Assembly: GCA_021825945.1 (NCBI GenBank)
Contig: JAKAFN010000004.1
Coordinates: forward strand, 114,541 to 178,540
Source: Pseudomonadota bacterium
GTDB taxonomy: Bacteria; Pseudomonadota; Gammaproteobacteria; Burkholderiales; Burkholderiaceae_F
Reading direction: 5' to 3'
DNA length: 64,000 nucleotides
The notes under the pieces: generated by a model
Database searches by the model: none
What the model saw: only the letters and a program-made list of their open reading frames with translations
What the model was told of the DNA's origin: nothing
Position numbers and translations under genes: made by a program
In this document: positions 8,959 through 18,521 of the stretch, piece by piece
Numbering within the stretch: position 1 is the first letter of the stretch
Layout: the number at the start of each line of letters is the position of its first letter

Positions 8959-9335
8959 TGCTGCAGAAATGGATTGCGACGCTGCTGCTGGCGTTCGCCG
9001 TGGGTACGATTTCATGGATGCCTTCGCCCGCGTACGCGGCCGACACCCCCAGCGACCAACAGGTGATGAGCGGCTTCTCGCCCGAGGTCCAAAGTCAAAA
9101 CACGCTGGCCCCGCAGGTGTTCAACTCCAACGCCGACAACACCCGACGCTGGGTGATGTTCGCTCTGGCCGTGCCCCTGCTCATCCTGCTGCTGATCACC
9201 GGGGGACTCGGGATCTCGATGGGCCTGTATGGCAAGGATCTGTTCCTTCCGCACCTGATCTTTGCGGGGCTTTCGATCACGCTGGCGATCGCGCATGCGA
9301 TCGTGGGCCTCGTCTGGTTCCGGCCGCATCTATAA
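8955..9335 (+). CDS. Small two-helix exported membrane protein
   Basis: A 126-residue product with a signal-like N-terminus that ends in AYAA, a ~40-residue polar segment predicted outside the membrane, and two hydrophobic helices (roughly residues 69-94 and 100-122). No cysteine pair or haem-binding motif is present. Several histidines lie in or near the last helix. It starts inside the stop of the preceding 86-residue gene (ATGA overlap) and precedes the MFS/spermidine-synthase-like fusion by 45 bases. Family not recognised. Confidence 0.65.
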   Translation: MMLQKWIATLLLAFAVGTISWMPSPAYAADTPSDQQVMSGFSPEVQSQNTLAPQVFNSNADNTRRWVMFALAVPLLILLLITGGLGISMGLYGKDLFLPHLIFAGLSITLAIAHAIVGLVWFRPHL

Positions 9336-9380
9336 CGTTCTGCCATCGCGACGGGCAGCCGCTTCGACCACGGTGCGCAG

Positions 9381-12092
9381 ATGAGCGCAATTGCGGCGCT
9401 CCTGTATTTCCTCAGCGGTGCCACCGGCCTTTGCTATGAGGTGCTGTGGGCGCGGATGCTGTCCGCCCAGTTCGGCGCCAGCACCTTCGGCATCGCCGCC
9501 ACCGTCACGGCATTTCTGCTCGGGCTGGGAATCGGCAGTCTGACCGCCGCCCGAATCGGCGGCACGACGCCCCGCCATGCGCTACGCGCCTTCGCCATCC
9601 TCGAAGGCGCAGTTGCCTGCTATGCGCTCGCGCTGCCGGCGATCGTCGCCTACGGCGCGCCCCACCTCGAGTCCCTGGCGCCGGTTCTCGATTTCGGCGA
9701 ATGGTCGGCCCTGCAGGGGACCATCGCCGTCATCCTGCTGGGGCTGCCCGCCGCCGCGATGGGGGCGAGTTTTCCCATGATCGTACGCGCGCTGCCCGCG
9801 GCCCCGACAACGCTGGGGCGCATCTACGGCATCAACTGCCTCGGCGCCGCCATCGGCGCATTGGGCAGCCTGTTCCTGCTGGAAGGACTGGGCTGGGCAA
9901 ACGCCCTCTACACCGTTGCCGCCGTAAGCATGGCGGTTGCCGCCGGTGCCGGGATGCTCGCGGCCACGCTCGCGCGCGGGGAATCCGGAGGAGACGACCG
10001 TCGCCCGTCGGCGGTCACGCCGAGGCCCGTCCGCCGCAGCGACCAGCTCACCTATGCCGCCGTCGGCGCCGCCGCCCTCCTGCTCGAACTCGGCTGGACC
10101 CGTCTCTACGGCATGGTCATGCTCCGCACCGAATATGTCCTTGCGATCGTGCTCGCGGTCTACCTGCTCGGCACTGCCATCGGCAGTCTGATCGCCGCCC
10201 GTGCCGTCGCCCACCCCACCGCAACGGTCTGGCTCGCCCGCCTGGTGCCGCTCGTCGCCGCGTCCGGCATCCTGGCAGGGCTCTGGGGCCTGCCGGCATT
10301 TTCGCTCTGGATTCAGCGCGCCCATTTTTCGTCGCTGCACGAGGCGCTCACCCTGCAGGCGCTGGCGCTCTGCGTCGCGATGCTCCCCACCACCGCCGCG
10401 CTGGGCGCGTGGCTTCCGCTCCTCGCACACCGCAGCACCGGCGGCGACGCCGCCCCGTCGAGTGCGCAGCGCGACGCACGCACCGCGGCCACGCTCTACG
10501 GCGCCAACAGCCTCGGCGCCGCGATCGGTGCCTCGCTCACCGTCACCGTGGCGATTCCGACGATCGGCACCGCCGCCTGCGTCGCGCTCGCCGCCGTGTT
10601 GCTTCTCGCGCTCGGCGCCCAGCTCGGTGCGCCCCGCACCGCATGGATCGCCCTTCCCGTCGCAGCGCTGCTCGCCTGGCCGGTACACCGGTTTCCCGAG
10701 CCGGCACGGATGCTCCGCGATCCGGCGATGGTCGCCCGGGAGTGCTACCGCTACGAGGACGCCCTCACCTTCAACCAAGTCGCCGAGGGCAGCGACGGCC
10801 AGCGCATCCTGCTGACCGATCTGCAGCACATGGACGCCTCCTCGGATCCGGCCGCGGTACGGATCCAGGCCGATCAGGCGCGCCTGCCGCTGCTCCTGCA
10901 TCCCGCTCCACGCAGCATCCTGTTCCTCGGCCTGGGGACCGGCGTCTCGGCCAGCGGTTCGCTGCCCTACCCGAATCTCGACCGTACCGCCGTCGAAATC
11001 TCCCCCGGGGCGATCCATGCGGCGAGAACCTGGTTCGCACCGGTCAACGGCGGCGTCATGGACCGAATGCGGGTCGTGCACGACGATGCCCGCCATTTTC
11101 TGGCCGCACAGACGCGTCACTACGACGTCATCGTCGGCGACCTGTTCCACCCCGACCTCGCCGGCATGAGTAATCTGCTTTCCGTCGAACAGTTTCGCCG
11201 GGCGCGCGACCACTTGACTCCGGACGGCGTCTTCGCGCAGTGGATCGCCCTGAACCAGTTCGACCTGCCGTCGCTGCAGACGGTGCTGCGCAGTTTCCGG
11301 GTGGCGTTTCCCGATGCCCAACTCTTCGTCGACGGCATGCACATGGCCTTGATCGGAACCCTGCGGCCGCTGCGCGATGCGCCGGCGATGACGGCGAACC
11401 TCGCCGCGCTGGCAGCGAGCGGATCGGCAAACGTCCAGGCGGCAACCGGCGACGAGGGCGCCGTCACGTGGTTGGGACGCTACTGGGGACCGATCACCGC
11501 GGCCATCGCGCCGCCGGGCGGGCCGGTGCAGAGCGAATCGCGCCCGGTCATCGAGTACCGCCTGCCGCGGTTGCGGTACGCCCGGCAACCGCCGCTGACC
11601 GGCGTGCTGCGCGCACTGCTGCAACGGCGGCCTGCGGCCACGATGGCCGCGGCGGCGCTCGACATCCCCCCCGCCGCACGCCGGGAGTTTCTCGCCGCGT
11701 ATGCGGGGACGGGGTATGTAACCCGTTCGTGGATCGCCGCCATCGCCGGCGATCCCCCTGCGCAGGACCGGGATACCCACGAAGCATTCGACGCCAACCC
11801 GCGGGACCGATGGGTCGCAGCGTCCATCGCCGACGAAATGCTCGCCGTTCTGGAGGAAAATACGGTGGTCCCGGCGCCCGATGCCGGGGCCGCGGCGCAA
11901 CCGGCGTTCGACCGCATCCGCGCGCAACTCGACCGGATCCTGGAAGTCGACCCGGACAACGTTGCGGCCCTGCGTGCGCTATGGCATCTGGAACGGGCGA
12001 GCGGGCATCCCGCCGCCGCCCGCGCCGCGTTCGCACGGCTGCGCCGGGTGACGCCGCTCGATTTGGAAGTTCGGAGTACGCTTAACAAATGA
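9381..12092 (+). CDS. MFS-like membrane protein fused to a spermidine-synthase-like domain
   Basis: A 903-residue fusion. The first ~450 residues hold many hydrophobic helices. About residues 455-680 form a class-I methyltransferase fold of spermidine-synthase type (ILFLGLGTGVSASG, TAVEISPGAIHAAR, VVHDDARHFLA, YDVIVGDLFHPD). The rest has TPR-like helices near the end (EVDPDNVAALRALWHLERA). True spermidine synthases have a GGGDG loop and a DSSDP-type catalytic loop; here they read GLGTG and GDLFHPD, so polyamine synthesis is doubtful. The stop overlaps the ccoG-like start by four bases, which ties it to iron-sulfur and redox genes. Confidence 0.8.
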   Translation: MSAIAALLYFLSGATGLCYEVLWARMLSAQFGASTFGIAATVTAFLLGLGIGSLTAARIGGTTPRHALRAFAILEGAVACYALALPAIVAYGAPHLESLAPVLDFGEWSALQGTIAVILLGLPAAAMGASFPMIVRALPAAPTTLGRIYGINCLGAAIGALGSLFLLEGLGWANALYTVAAVSMAVAAGAGMLAATLARGESGGDDRRPSAVTPRPVRRSDQLTYAAVGAAALLLELGWTRLYGMVMLRTEYVLAIVLAVYLLGTAIGSLIAARAVAHPTATVWLARLVPLVAASGILAGLWGLPAFSLWIQRAHFSSLHEALTLQALALCVAMLPTTAALGAWLPLLAHRSTGGDAAPSSAQRDARTAATLYGANSLGAAIGASLTVTVAIPTIGTAACVALAAVLLLALGAQLGAPRTAWIALPVAALLAWPVHRFPEPARMLRDPAMVARECYRYEDALTFNQVAEGSDGQRILLTDLQHMDASSDPAAVRIQADQARLPLLLHPAPRSILFLGLGTGVSASGSLPYPNLDRTAVEISPGAIHAARTWFAPVNGGVMDRMRVVHDDARHFLAAQTRHYDVIVGDLFHPDLAGMSNLLSVEQFRRARDHLTPDGVFAQWIALNQFDLPSLQTVLRSFRVAFPDAQLFVDGMHMALIGTLRPLRDAPAMTANLAALAASGSANVQAATGDEGAVTWLGRYWGPITAAIAPPGGPVQSESRPVIEYRLPRLRYARQPPLTGVLRALLQRRPAATMAAAALDIPPAARREFLAAYAGTGYVTRSWIAAIAGDPPAQDRDTHEAFDANPRDRWVAASIADEMLAVLEENTVVPAPDAGAAAQPAFDRIRAQLDRILEVDPDNVAALRALWHLERASGHPAAARAAFARLRRVTPLDLEVRSTLNK

Positions 12093-13471
12093 CGCAACCC
12101 GTGATCCGATCCGCGCAAAGCGCGTTGAACGCCATTCCAGTCAAGACGATCGGCGCCGCCGGCGCCGAAGCGCTTCTCCCGCCTAGCCATTACCACCTCC
12201 GCCGGCGAATGGTGCAGGGGATCGCCCTTGCACTCATGGTCGTGATTCCCGTCACCGGCCTGTTTCGCTTCGATCCGATTGCCGGTGCCATGGTGGTGCT
12301 CGGCCGGCAGATCTGGTTTTCCGATTTCTTCCTCGTCTTCGGTCTCTGGTTCTGCGTCGCGACGGCCATGGTGTTCCTGTATTCCATCGCGGGAACGGTG
12401 TTCTGCGGTTGGGTGTGTCCACAAAACAGCATTTCCGAATGGGCCAACTTTCTCATGCGTAAGTTGCTCGGCCGGCGTGCCGAAGTCAGCATCGATGACG
12501 GCGCGCCGGTACGCGTGACCGCATCGAAGGATCGCGCCGTCAACTGGGTCATCCTCGGCGTCGGTTACCTGGTTGCGTCGATGGCCGTGGCGCTGCTGCC
12601 GATGCTGTATTTCTGGCCCCCCGGTTCGGTGTGGTCGTTCATGACGCTGCACGCCGACCCCTCGCTCAAGTCGTCGCTGTACTGGATCTACGGGGTCTTC
12701 GTCCTGATCATCCTGCTCGACATCACCATCCTGCGCCACTACTGGTGTCGGTTCGCCTGCGTGTACCGTGTCTGGCAGCACTCGTTCAAGACCCGCCAGA
12801 CCCTGCACATCGCCTACGACAAAACCCGCGCTGCAGATTGCGAGAGCTGCAACTACTGCGTGACGCAATGCTTCATCGACCTCGATCCGCGTCGCACCGA
12901 CATCTACGACAGTTGCATCAACTGCGGCGAATGCATCGATGCCTGCAACCGGATGCATCAGAAGCAGGGACTCCCGGGCCTGCTGCGATTCGAATTCGGC
13001 GAACGTCAGGGTGCTCCCGCGGTGGCGGCCCGACCGCGCCGTGCCGCAGCGGCGACGCGCTCGGGCCGCAGCGCGGAGTACAGCCTGATGGGACGCACCC
13101 GCTGGGCCATTCCCTTCACCGCCCTGGGCCTGGCGATGTTTTCCTGGGGACTGTGGACCTATCAGCCCTACCACCTGTCGGTCGATCATGGCGCGGCATT
13201 CACGGCCGGGCAAATGGCGCCGACGAGCTACAAGATCGCGGTCGCGAACAAGCGCTATCGTCCCGCGTCGGTCCGGATCTACGTCCATGGCTTGCCGGCC
13301 CAGGATTACCACCTGAGTGCAAGCGACCTCAACCTGGAGAACGTGCAGCACAAGGCGGTCACGCTGACCATTTCGCACACGCTCCGCCACGGGCTCTACC
13401 CCATGGAGATCGAAGTGCGGGCGCAGGACGGATGGGTCGGGCGATTTTCGTTCGAACATTACGCAGGATGA
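12089..13471 (+). CDS. Divergent CcoG/RdxA/FixG-family iron-sulfur membrane protein
   Basis: A 460-residue inner-membrane protein with about five membrane helices, a ferredoxin-like region and a C-terminal FixG-type beta domain (~residues 370-460). CcoG proteins help mature cbb3 oxidase, including copper handling. Visible cysteine motifs are CGWVCPQNS between helices, CESCNYCVTQC, and CINCGECIDAC. The third and fourth are the two 4Fe-4S clusters, but the proline usually found after the first cluster is replaced by Phe, and the usual CxxxCPY motif reads CRFACVYR. No ccoNOPQ or ccoI/ccoS genes lie nearby, so the client complex is unknown. Confidence 0.8.
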   Translation: MTQPVIRSAQSALNAIPVKTIGAAGAEALLPPSHYHLRRRMVQGIALALMVVIPVTGLFRFDPIAGAMVVLGRQIWFSDFFLVFGLWFCVATAMVFLYSIAGTVFCGWVCPQNSISEWANFLMRKLLGRRAEVSIDDGAPVRVTASKDRAVNWVILGVGYLVASMAVALLPMLYFWPPGSVWSFMTLHADPSLKSSLYWIYGVFVLIILLDITILRHYWCRFACVYRVWQHSFKTRQTLHIAYDKTRAADCESCNYCVTQCFIDLDPRRTDIYDSCINCGECIDACNRMHQKQGLPGLLRFEFGERQGAPAVAARPRRAAAATRSGRSAEYSLMGRTRWAIPFTALGLAMFSWGLWTYQPYHLSVDHGAAFTAGQMAPTSYKIAVANKRYRPASVRIYVHGLPAQDYHLSASDLNLENVQHKAVTLTISHTLRHGLYPMEIEVRAQDGWVGRFSFEHYAG

Positions 13472-13508
13472 AGAACGGCGGTTCGGAACCGTCACCGGAG
13501 CAGCGATC

Positions 13509-13979
13509 ATGACTACCCCCACCCAACACGGCGCCGGGACCGGCAAGCAGACCGATCCGGACGGGATCAACCAGCCGGCCGCGGAACAGGTCGATCATCC
13601 GATCGACCCGAAGTGGGGGCATATCCCGGGTGACCACTTCGGCTACCAAAGCGACCAGGAACGTCTTGCCACACGCGGAATGGAAGACTGGGAACTCATC
13701 ACCCAGATCCCCGAGTCGCAGCGGCGGGTTCCCTACTGGTTCATCGGCGTGGTGGTGATCGTCCTGCTGATCGGGATCGGCCTCGGCTTTCCGTTCTGGG
13801 GACAGCGCAAGGGCGCGCACGTCCAGTGGTTCAACTGGGGATTCGTCATGGCAATCGGCTACGTCGCGCTGGCGGCGACATTCGTATATTTCATGACGAA
13901 CATCGCAGGTCCGCAACGGGCGAAGCGAGACGATTCGGATAACGGTCAGGACCCGAAGCATGACAATCCCCAGCCGTAA
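13509..13979 (+). CDS. Two-helix membrane protein with long hydrophilic N-terminus
   Basis: A 156-residue product. Residues 1-75 are hydrophilic, with many His, Asp and Gln, and contain a PKWGHIPGDHFGYQ segment. Two helices follow at about 76-97 and 110-131, then a charged tail. GGAG lies a suitable distance before the ATG. It sits between the CcoG-like gene and the FixH-like gene, overlapping the latter by 20 bases. I do not recognise the family; its position is that of a small assembly factor or subunit, which is inference only. Confidence 0.7.
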   Translation: MTTPTQHGAGTGKQTDPDGINQPAAEQVDHPIDPKWGHIPGDHFGYQSDQERLATRGMEDWELITQIPESQRRVPYWFIGVVVIVLLIGIGLGFPFWGQRKGAHVQWFNWGFVMAIGYVALAATFVYFMTNIAGPQRAKRDDSDNGQDPKHDNPQP

Positions 13980-14412
13980 CCCGGAGGCCGGGCGACACCA
14001 CCGAAGGGCGCCGGCGGTACTCGCGGCGGCGATTTCGCTGTTGCTGGCGCTGACGCTGACGGCCTGCGGTTCCGATGAGGCCCAGATGGCCGTCAAGCAC
14101 TATGGGAAATACACCGTGGCGATCGAAACACGCCCGTCGCCGATCGAGGCCGGCGTCGACGAGGTCGTCGTCATCATCACGGGCAATCGCCACCGCCCCT
14201 TGTGGGATGCGCTCGTCCGCCTGCGCGCATTGCCGAATGCCAACTGGGTGCAGGCGATCGAAGACGGCCACACCGGCGTCTACCGCCGTGCCGTCGACTT
14301 CGGTGTCCCGACCCCGACCGGTCCACTACACGTCGAGATCGAAGAAAATGGCAAGGCGACGGAGATCGATTTTCCGCTCTCCCTGATCGACCAGAACACA
14401 CCCGAGAGTTGA
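13960..14412 (+). CDS. FixH/YtkA-like lipoprotein
   Basis: A 150-residue product with a basic start, a hydrophobic stretch and a lipobox-like LTLTAC, so it is probably a lipoprotein with Cys37 or so as the first mature residue. The exported domain has the beta-rich pattern of FixH/YtkA-type proteins (VAIETRPSPIEAGVDEVVV, ALVRLRALPNA, GVYRRAVDFGVPTPTGPLHVEI). FixH accompanies CcoG in cbb3 maturation operons, which supports a redox-complex assembly role here. The start overlaps the preceding gene by 20 bases. It is the last gene of the cluster before ETF-QO. Confidence 0.6.
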   Translation: MTIPSRNPEAGRHHRRAPAVLAAAISLLLALTLTACGSDEAQMAVKHYGKYTVAIETRPSPIEAGVDEVVVIITGNRHRPLWDALVRLRALPNANWVQAIEDGHTGVYRRAVDFGVPTPTGPLHVEIEENGKATEIDFPLSLIDQNTPES

Positions 14413-14461
14413 GCAACCTTATTCCGAGGTCGGTGTCGGGCCTCCGGTGATCGTCCAGGAT

Positions 14462-16120
14462 ATGGAACGCGAATCGATGGAGTACGACGTCGTGATCGTC
14501 GGCGGCGGGCCTGCGGGCCTCGCGGCGGCGATCCGGCTCAAGCAACGGGCACGCGACTCGGGTACGGACTGCTCTGTCTGCGTGCTGGAAAAAGGCGCGG
14601 AACTCGGCGCGCATACGCTGTCGGGTGCGGTGATCGATCCACGCGCATTCGACGCGCTGCTACCGGGCTGGCGCACCCAGGAAGACGCACCGATCCGTCT
14701 GGCCGTGCGCGAGGACCGGTTTCTATTCCTCACGGAAACCGGCGCCTTGCGAACCCCATCGGCCCTGCTGCCACGCTGTTTCGTCAACCACGGCAATTTC
14801 ATCGTCAGCCTGGGCAAGGTCGTGCGCTGGCTGGGGCAGCAGGCCGAAGCGCTGGGCGTGGACATCTTTCCGGGTTTTGCGGCAGCGGAAATCCTGTATG
14901 GGACGGATTCAAACGGAGCGGCGCGCGTCGTCGGCGTGGCAACCGGCAACCAGGGCATCGGACGCGATGGGCAGCCGACGGCAAACTTCCAGCCCGGCAT
15001 GGAGCTGCGCGGCCGCTATACGCTGTTCGCGGAGGGATCTCGCGGCCACCTCGGCCGCCAGCTCATCGACCGATTCGACCTCATGCGGGGCCGTGATCCG
15101 CAGACCTACGCCATCGGCATCAAGGAGCTGTGGGACATCGATCCCGGGCGCCACGAGCCCGGTCTGGTCATGCATACCGCGGGTTGGCCGCTCGATCCTG
15201 GAACCTACGGCGGGTCTTTTCTCTATCACGCCGAAGGCCATCAGGTCAGCATCGGTCTCGTCGTCGGCCTCGGCTATCGCAACCCGTATCTTTCACCGTT
15301 CGAAGAGTTCCAACGTCTCAAGACCCACCCGGCGATCCGGAAGACACTCGAAGGCGGCAAGCGCGTCGCGTACGGCGCGCGCGCCATCACCGCGGGCGGA
15401 CTGCAATCCCTGCCGAAACTGGTGTTCCCGGGCGGAGCGCTGATCGGTTGCGAAGCCGGGTTTCTCAATGCTGCGCGCATCAAGGGCACGCATGGCGCCG
15501 TGGTCTCCGGCATGCTGGCGGCCGACGCAGCCTTCGATGCCGTGGCGGAGACACGAAGCGGCGACGAACTCCTGGCCTATCCGCAAGCCTTCGCGCGCAG
15601 TTGGCTGCGGGACGACCTCTACGCCACGCGCAACTTCAAGCCCTGCATGGACAAGGGACTGCTGGTCGGCTCGGTCCTGTTCGGCATCGACCAACTGGTG
15701 TTCGGCGGCCGCGCGCCCTGGACCCTGCACCGATCGGTGCCGGACCACGCCAAACTGCTGCCGGCGGCGCGATGCACCCCGATCGATTACCCCAAGCCGG
15801 ATGGAACCCTGCGCTTCGACCGACTATCGTCGGTCTACCTGTCCAACACCAATCACGAGGAAAACCAGCCGATCCACCTGACGTTGCGCGACCCGGACAT
15901 TCCCGTCGCCGTCAACCTGGCGCGCTATGCCGGGCCCGAGGCGCGCTACTGTCCGGCCGGCGTATACGAATTCGTGAAGACACCCGACGGCAACGACGCG
16001 CTGCGGATCAACGCGCAGAACTGCGTGCACTGCAAGACCTGCGACATCAAAGATCCGACCCAGAACATCGTCTGGGTGGCGCCGGAAGGGGGCGGCGGAC
16101 CGCGGTATCCGAACATGTGA
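14462..16120 (+). CDS. etfD: Electron transfer flavoprotein:ubiquinone oxidoreductase
   Basis: Membrane-bound FAD and 4Fe-4S enzyme that passes electrons from ETF to ubiquinone. The 552-residue product starts with MERESMEYDVVIVGGGPAGL, the dinucleotide-binding fold. It carries the middle FAD and quinone regions (GALIGCEAGFLNAARIKGTH) and ends with the cluster motif CPAGVYEF ... NCVHCKTCDIKDP. The ATG at 14462 gives the N-terminus usual for betaproteobacterial homologues; a GTG at 14447 and an ATG at 14477 are alternatives. No etfAB genes are in the window. It follows the FixH-like gene by 49 bases. Confidence 0.92.
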   Translation: MERESMEYDVVIVGGGPAGLAAAIRLKQRARDSGTDCSVCVLEKGAELGAHTLSGAVIDPRAFDALLPGWRTQEDAPIRLAVREDRFLFLTETGALRTPSALLPRCFVNHGNFIVSLGKVVRWLGQQAEALGVDIFPGFAAAEILYGTDSNGAARVVGVATGNQGIGRDGQPTANFQPGMELRGRYTLFAEGSRGHLGRQLIDRFDLMRGRDPQTYAIGIKELWDIDPGRHEPGLVMHTAGWPLDPGTYGGSFLYHAEGHQVSIGLVVGLGYRNPYLSPFEEFQRLKTHPAIRKTLEGGKRVAYGARAITAGGLQSLPKLVFPGGALIGCEAGFLNAARIKGTHGAVVSGMLAADAAFDAVAETRSGDELLAYPQAFARSWLRDDLYATRNFKPCMDKGLLVGSVLFGIDQLVFGGRAPWTLHRSVPDHAKLLPAARCTPIDYPKPDGTLRFDRLSSVYLSNTNHEENQPIHLTLRDPDIPVAVNLARYAGPEARYCPAGVYEFVKTPDGNDALRINAQNCVHCKTCDIKDPTQNIVWVAPEGGGGPRYPNM

Positions 16121-16211
16121 CGCGCGCGATGTCGTCACGCAGACTCCTCGCCACCGCGCCGTATGCCACCGGCCCCGGCAGGGCACGGCGGCCGATCTCG
16201 TTACTCCCGAA

Positions 16212-18521
16212 TTACTCCGACAGCACGGGCTCGCCACGCTCCGGCTGCGATGCGTCGCCGCTGTCCGACGACGGCGGGAACTGCAACACCACCGTGTCCT
16301 GATCGTCGACGTCGACATCGACCTTGCCGCCGTTGACCAGCCGGCCGAACAGCAATTCGTCGGCAAGCGCCTTGCGGATGGTGTCCTGGATCAGGCGGGC
16401 CATCGGGCGCGCGCCCATGACCGGGTCGAACCCCTTCTTGGCGAGGTGCGTCCGCAGCGCATCGCTGAACACGATTTCGACCTTCTTCTCGTGCAGTTGC
16501 TCTTCGAGCTGCATCAAGAACTTGTCGACCACCCGCAGGATGATGGCCTCGTCGAGCGCCCCGAAACTGATGATCGCATCGAGGCGGTTGCGGAACTCCG
16601 GCGAGAACAGGCGCCGGATCTCGGCCATCTCATCGCCCGACTCGCGGCTGCCGCCGAAGCCGATCGGACGCTTTTGCAAGGCTTCCGCGCCGGCGTTGGT
16701 GGTCATGATGAGAATGACATTGCGGAAATCGGCCTTGCGCCCGTTGTTATCCGTCAGCGCGCCATGGTCCATCACCTGCAGCAGGATATTGAAAATGTCG
16801 GGGTGCGCCTTTTCGATCTCGTCGAGCAGCAGCACGGCATGCGGCTTCTTGGTGATCGCCTCGGTCAGCAATCCGCCCTGGTCGAACCCGACATATCCGG
16901 GAGGCGCGCCGATCAGCCGGCTCACCGCGTGGCGCTCCATGTACTCCGACATGTCGAACCGGATGAGCTCGATTCCCAGCGTAAACGCAAGCTGTCGCGC
17001 AACCTCCGTCTTGCCGACGCCGGTGGGACCGGAAAAGAGGAATGCGCCGATCGGTTTGTCGGGCTTGCCGAGGCCGGAGCGGGCCATCTTGATGGCCGCT
17101 GCCAAAGCATCGATCGCCGGATCCTGACCGAACACCACGTTCTTGAGATTGCGGTCGAGATTCTTGAGCTGCGTGCGATCGTCACTCGACACCGTCTGCG
17201 GCGGAATGCGTGCGATCTTGGCGATGATCTCCTCGACCTCGTTCTTGCCGATCGTCTTCTTGCGCTTGCCGGCCGGCAAGATGCGCTGCGCCGCGCCCGC
17301 CTCGTCGATGACGTCGATCGCCTTGTCGGGAAGATGCCGGTCGTTGATGAACTTCGCCGCAAGCTCGGCCGCCGCCGTGATCGCGCCGGCCGAGTACCGG
17401 ACGCCGTGATGCTCTTCAAACCGCGATTTGAGTCCTTTGAGGATTTCGATCGTCTGCTGCACCGTCGGCTCGTTGACGTCGATCTTCTGGAAGCGCCGCG
17501 ACAGCGCATGATCCTTTTCGAAGATCCCGCGGTATTCGGCGTATGTGGTGGCGCCGATGCACTTGAGCGCACCGTTCGACAACGCCGGCTTGAGCAGATT
17601 CGATGCGTCGAGCGTGCCGCCCGAGGCGGACCCCGCTCCGATCAGGGTATGGATCTCGTCGATGAACAACACCGCCGACGGATTGGCCTTGAGCTGCTTG
17701 AGCACCGCCTTCAGGCGCTGCTCGAAATCACCGCGATACTTCGTACCGGCGAGCAGCGCACCCATGTCGAGGGAATAGACGATTGCCTTGTCAAGAATCT
17801 CGGGCACTTCGTTCTTGACGATGCGCCACGCCAGCCCTTCCGCGATCGCGGTCTTTCCCACCCCCGCCTCGCCGACCAGCAGCGGATTGTTCTTGCGCCG
17901 CCGACAGAGCACCTGGATCACCCGCTCGACCTCCGGCTCGCGGCCGATCAGCGGATCGATCTTGCCCTCGCGCGCCAGCGCGTTGAGATTCTGCGTGTAC
18001 TGCTCCAGGGGCGATGCCTGGTCCCGACCCTCGCCCCCTTCGGTCTCGGCATCACCGACCTTGGACTTCTCCTCGACCACCGGCGTCTTGGTGATGCCGT
18101 GGGAGATGTAGTTGACCACGTCGAGGCGGGTCGTCCCCTGCTGGTGCAGGTAATAGACCGCATGCGAGTCCTTCTCGCCGAAGATCGCCACGAGCACATT
18201 GGCGCCCGTGACCTCCTTCTTGCCGTTGGAGGTCGACTGCACATGCATGATCGCGCGCTGAATGACGCGCTGGAAGCCCAGCGTCGGCTGGGTGTCGGCG
18301 TCTGAATTGGGCGGCAGAACGGGCGTGTTGTCCGAGATGAAGTTCTGCAGGCTCTTGCGCAGGTCCTCGATATTGCAGGCGCAGGCCCGCAGCACCTCCG
18401 ACGCGGACGGATTGTCCAGCAGCGCAAGCAGGAGGTGCTCCACCGTGATGAACTCATGCCGAGCCTGCCTCGCCTCGACAAAGGCCATGTGCAAACTGAC
18501 TTCCAATTCCTGCGCGATCAT
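16212..18521 (-). CDS. clpA: ATP-dependent Clp protease ATP-binding subunit ClpA
   Basis: AAA+ unfoldase that feeds substrates to ClpP. The 769-residue product has an N-terminal Clp repeat domain (residues ~1-145) and a first AAA module with Walker [10 protein letters not shown] second AAA module has Walker A GPTGVGKT and the pore and sensor segments ([25 protein letters not shown], split over normal spacing). The C-terminus ends with the acidic tail typical of ClpA. The start overlaps clpS by four bases, so adaptor and unfoldase are translated together. ClpP is not in the window. Confidence 0.95.
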   Translation of the reverse strand: MIAQELEVSLHMAFVEARQARHEFITVEHLLLALLDNPSASEVLRACACNIEDLRKSLQNFISDNTPVLPPNSDADTQPTLGFQRVIQRAIMHVQSTSNGKKEVTGANVLVAIFGEKDSHAVYYLHQQGTTRLDVVNYISHGITKTPVVEEKSKVGDAETEGGEGRDQASPLEQYTQNLNALAREGKIDPLIGREPEVERVIQVLCRRRKNNPLLVGEAGVGKTAIAEGLAWRIVKNEVPEILDKAIVYSLDMGALLAGTKYRGDFEQRLKAVLKQLKANPSAVLFIDEIHTLIGAGSASGGTLDASNLLKPALSNGALKCIGATTYAEYRGIFEKDHALSRRFQKIDVNEPTVQQTIEILKGLKSRFEEHHGVRYSAGAITAAAELAAKFINDRHLPDKAIDVIDEAGAAQRILPAGKRKKTIGKNEVEEIIAKIARIPPQTVSSDDRTQLKNLDRNLKNVVFGQDPAIDALAAAIKMARSGLGKPDKPIGAFLFSGPTGVGKTEVARQLAFTLGIELIRFDMSEYMERHAVSRLIGAPPGYVGFDQGGLLTEAITKKPHAVLLLDEIEKAHPDIFNILLQVMDHGALTDNNGRKADFRNVILIMTTNAGAEALQKRPIGFGGSRESGDEMAEIRRLFSPEFRNRLDAIISFGALDEAIILRVVDKFLMQLEEQLHEKKVEIVFSDALRTHLAKKGFDPVMGARPMARLIQDTIRKALADELLFGRLVNGGKVDVDVDDQDTVVLQFPPSSDSGDASQPERGEPVLSE

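Noticed and set aside
9582..11927. Very long open frame on the minus strand across the MFS-spermidine-synthase-like gene
   Set aside because: It is the antisense shadow of a real gene: Arg-, Gly- and Asp-rich with no motif, while the plus frame has clear domains and overlaps its neighbour in an operon manner.
6995..14412. A standard cbb3 oxidase (ccoGHIS) maturation operon
   Set aside because: Only CcoG- and FixH-like proteins match; the copper ATPase CcoI, CcoS and the oxidase subunits are missing, and the other genes are not part of known cbb3 operons.
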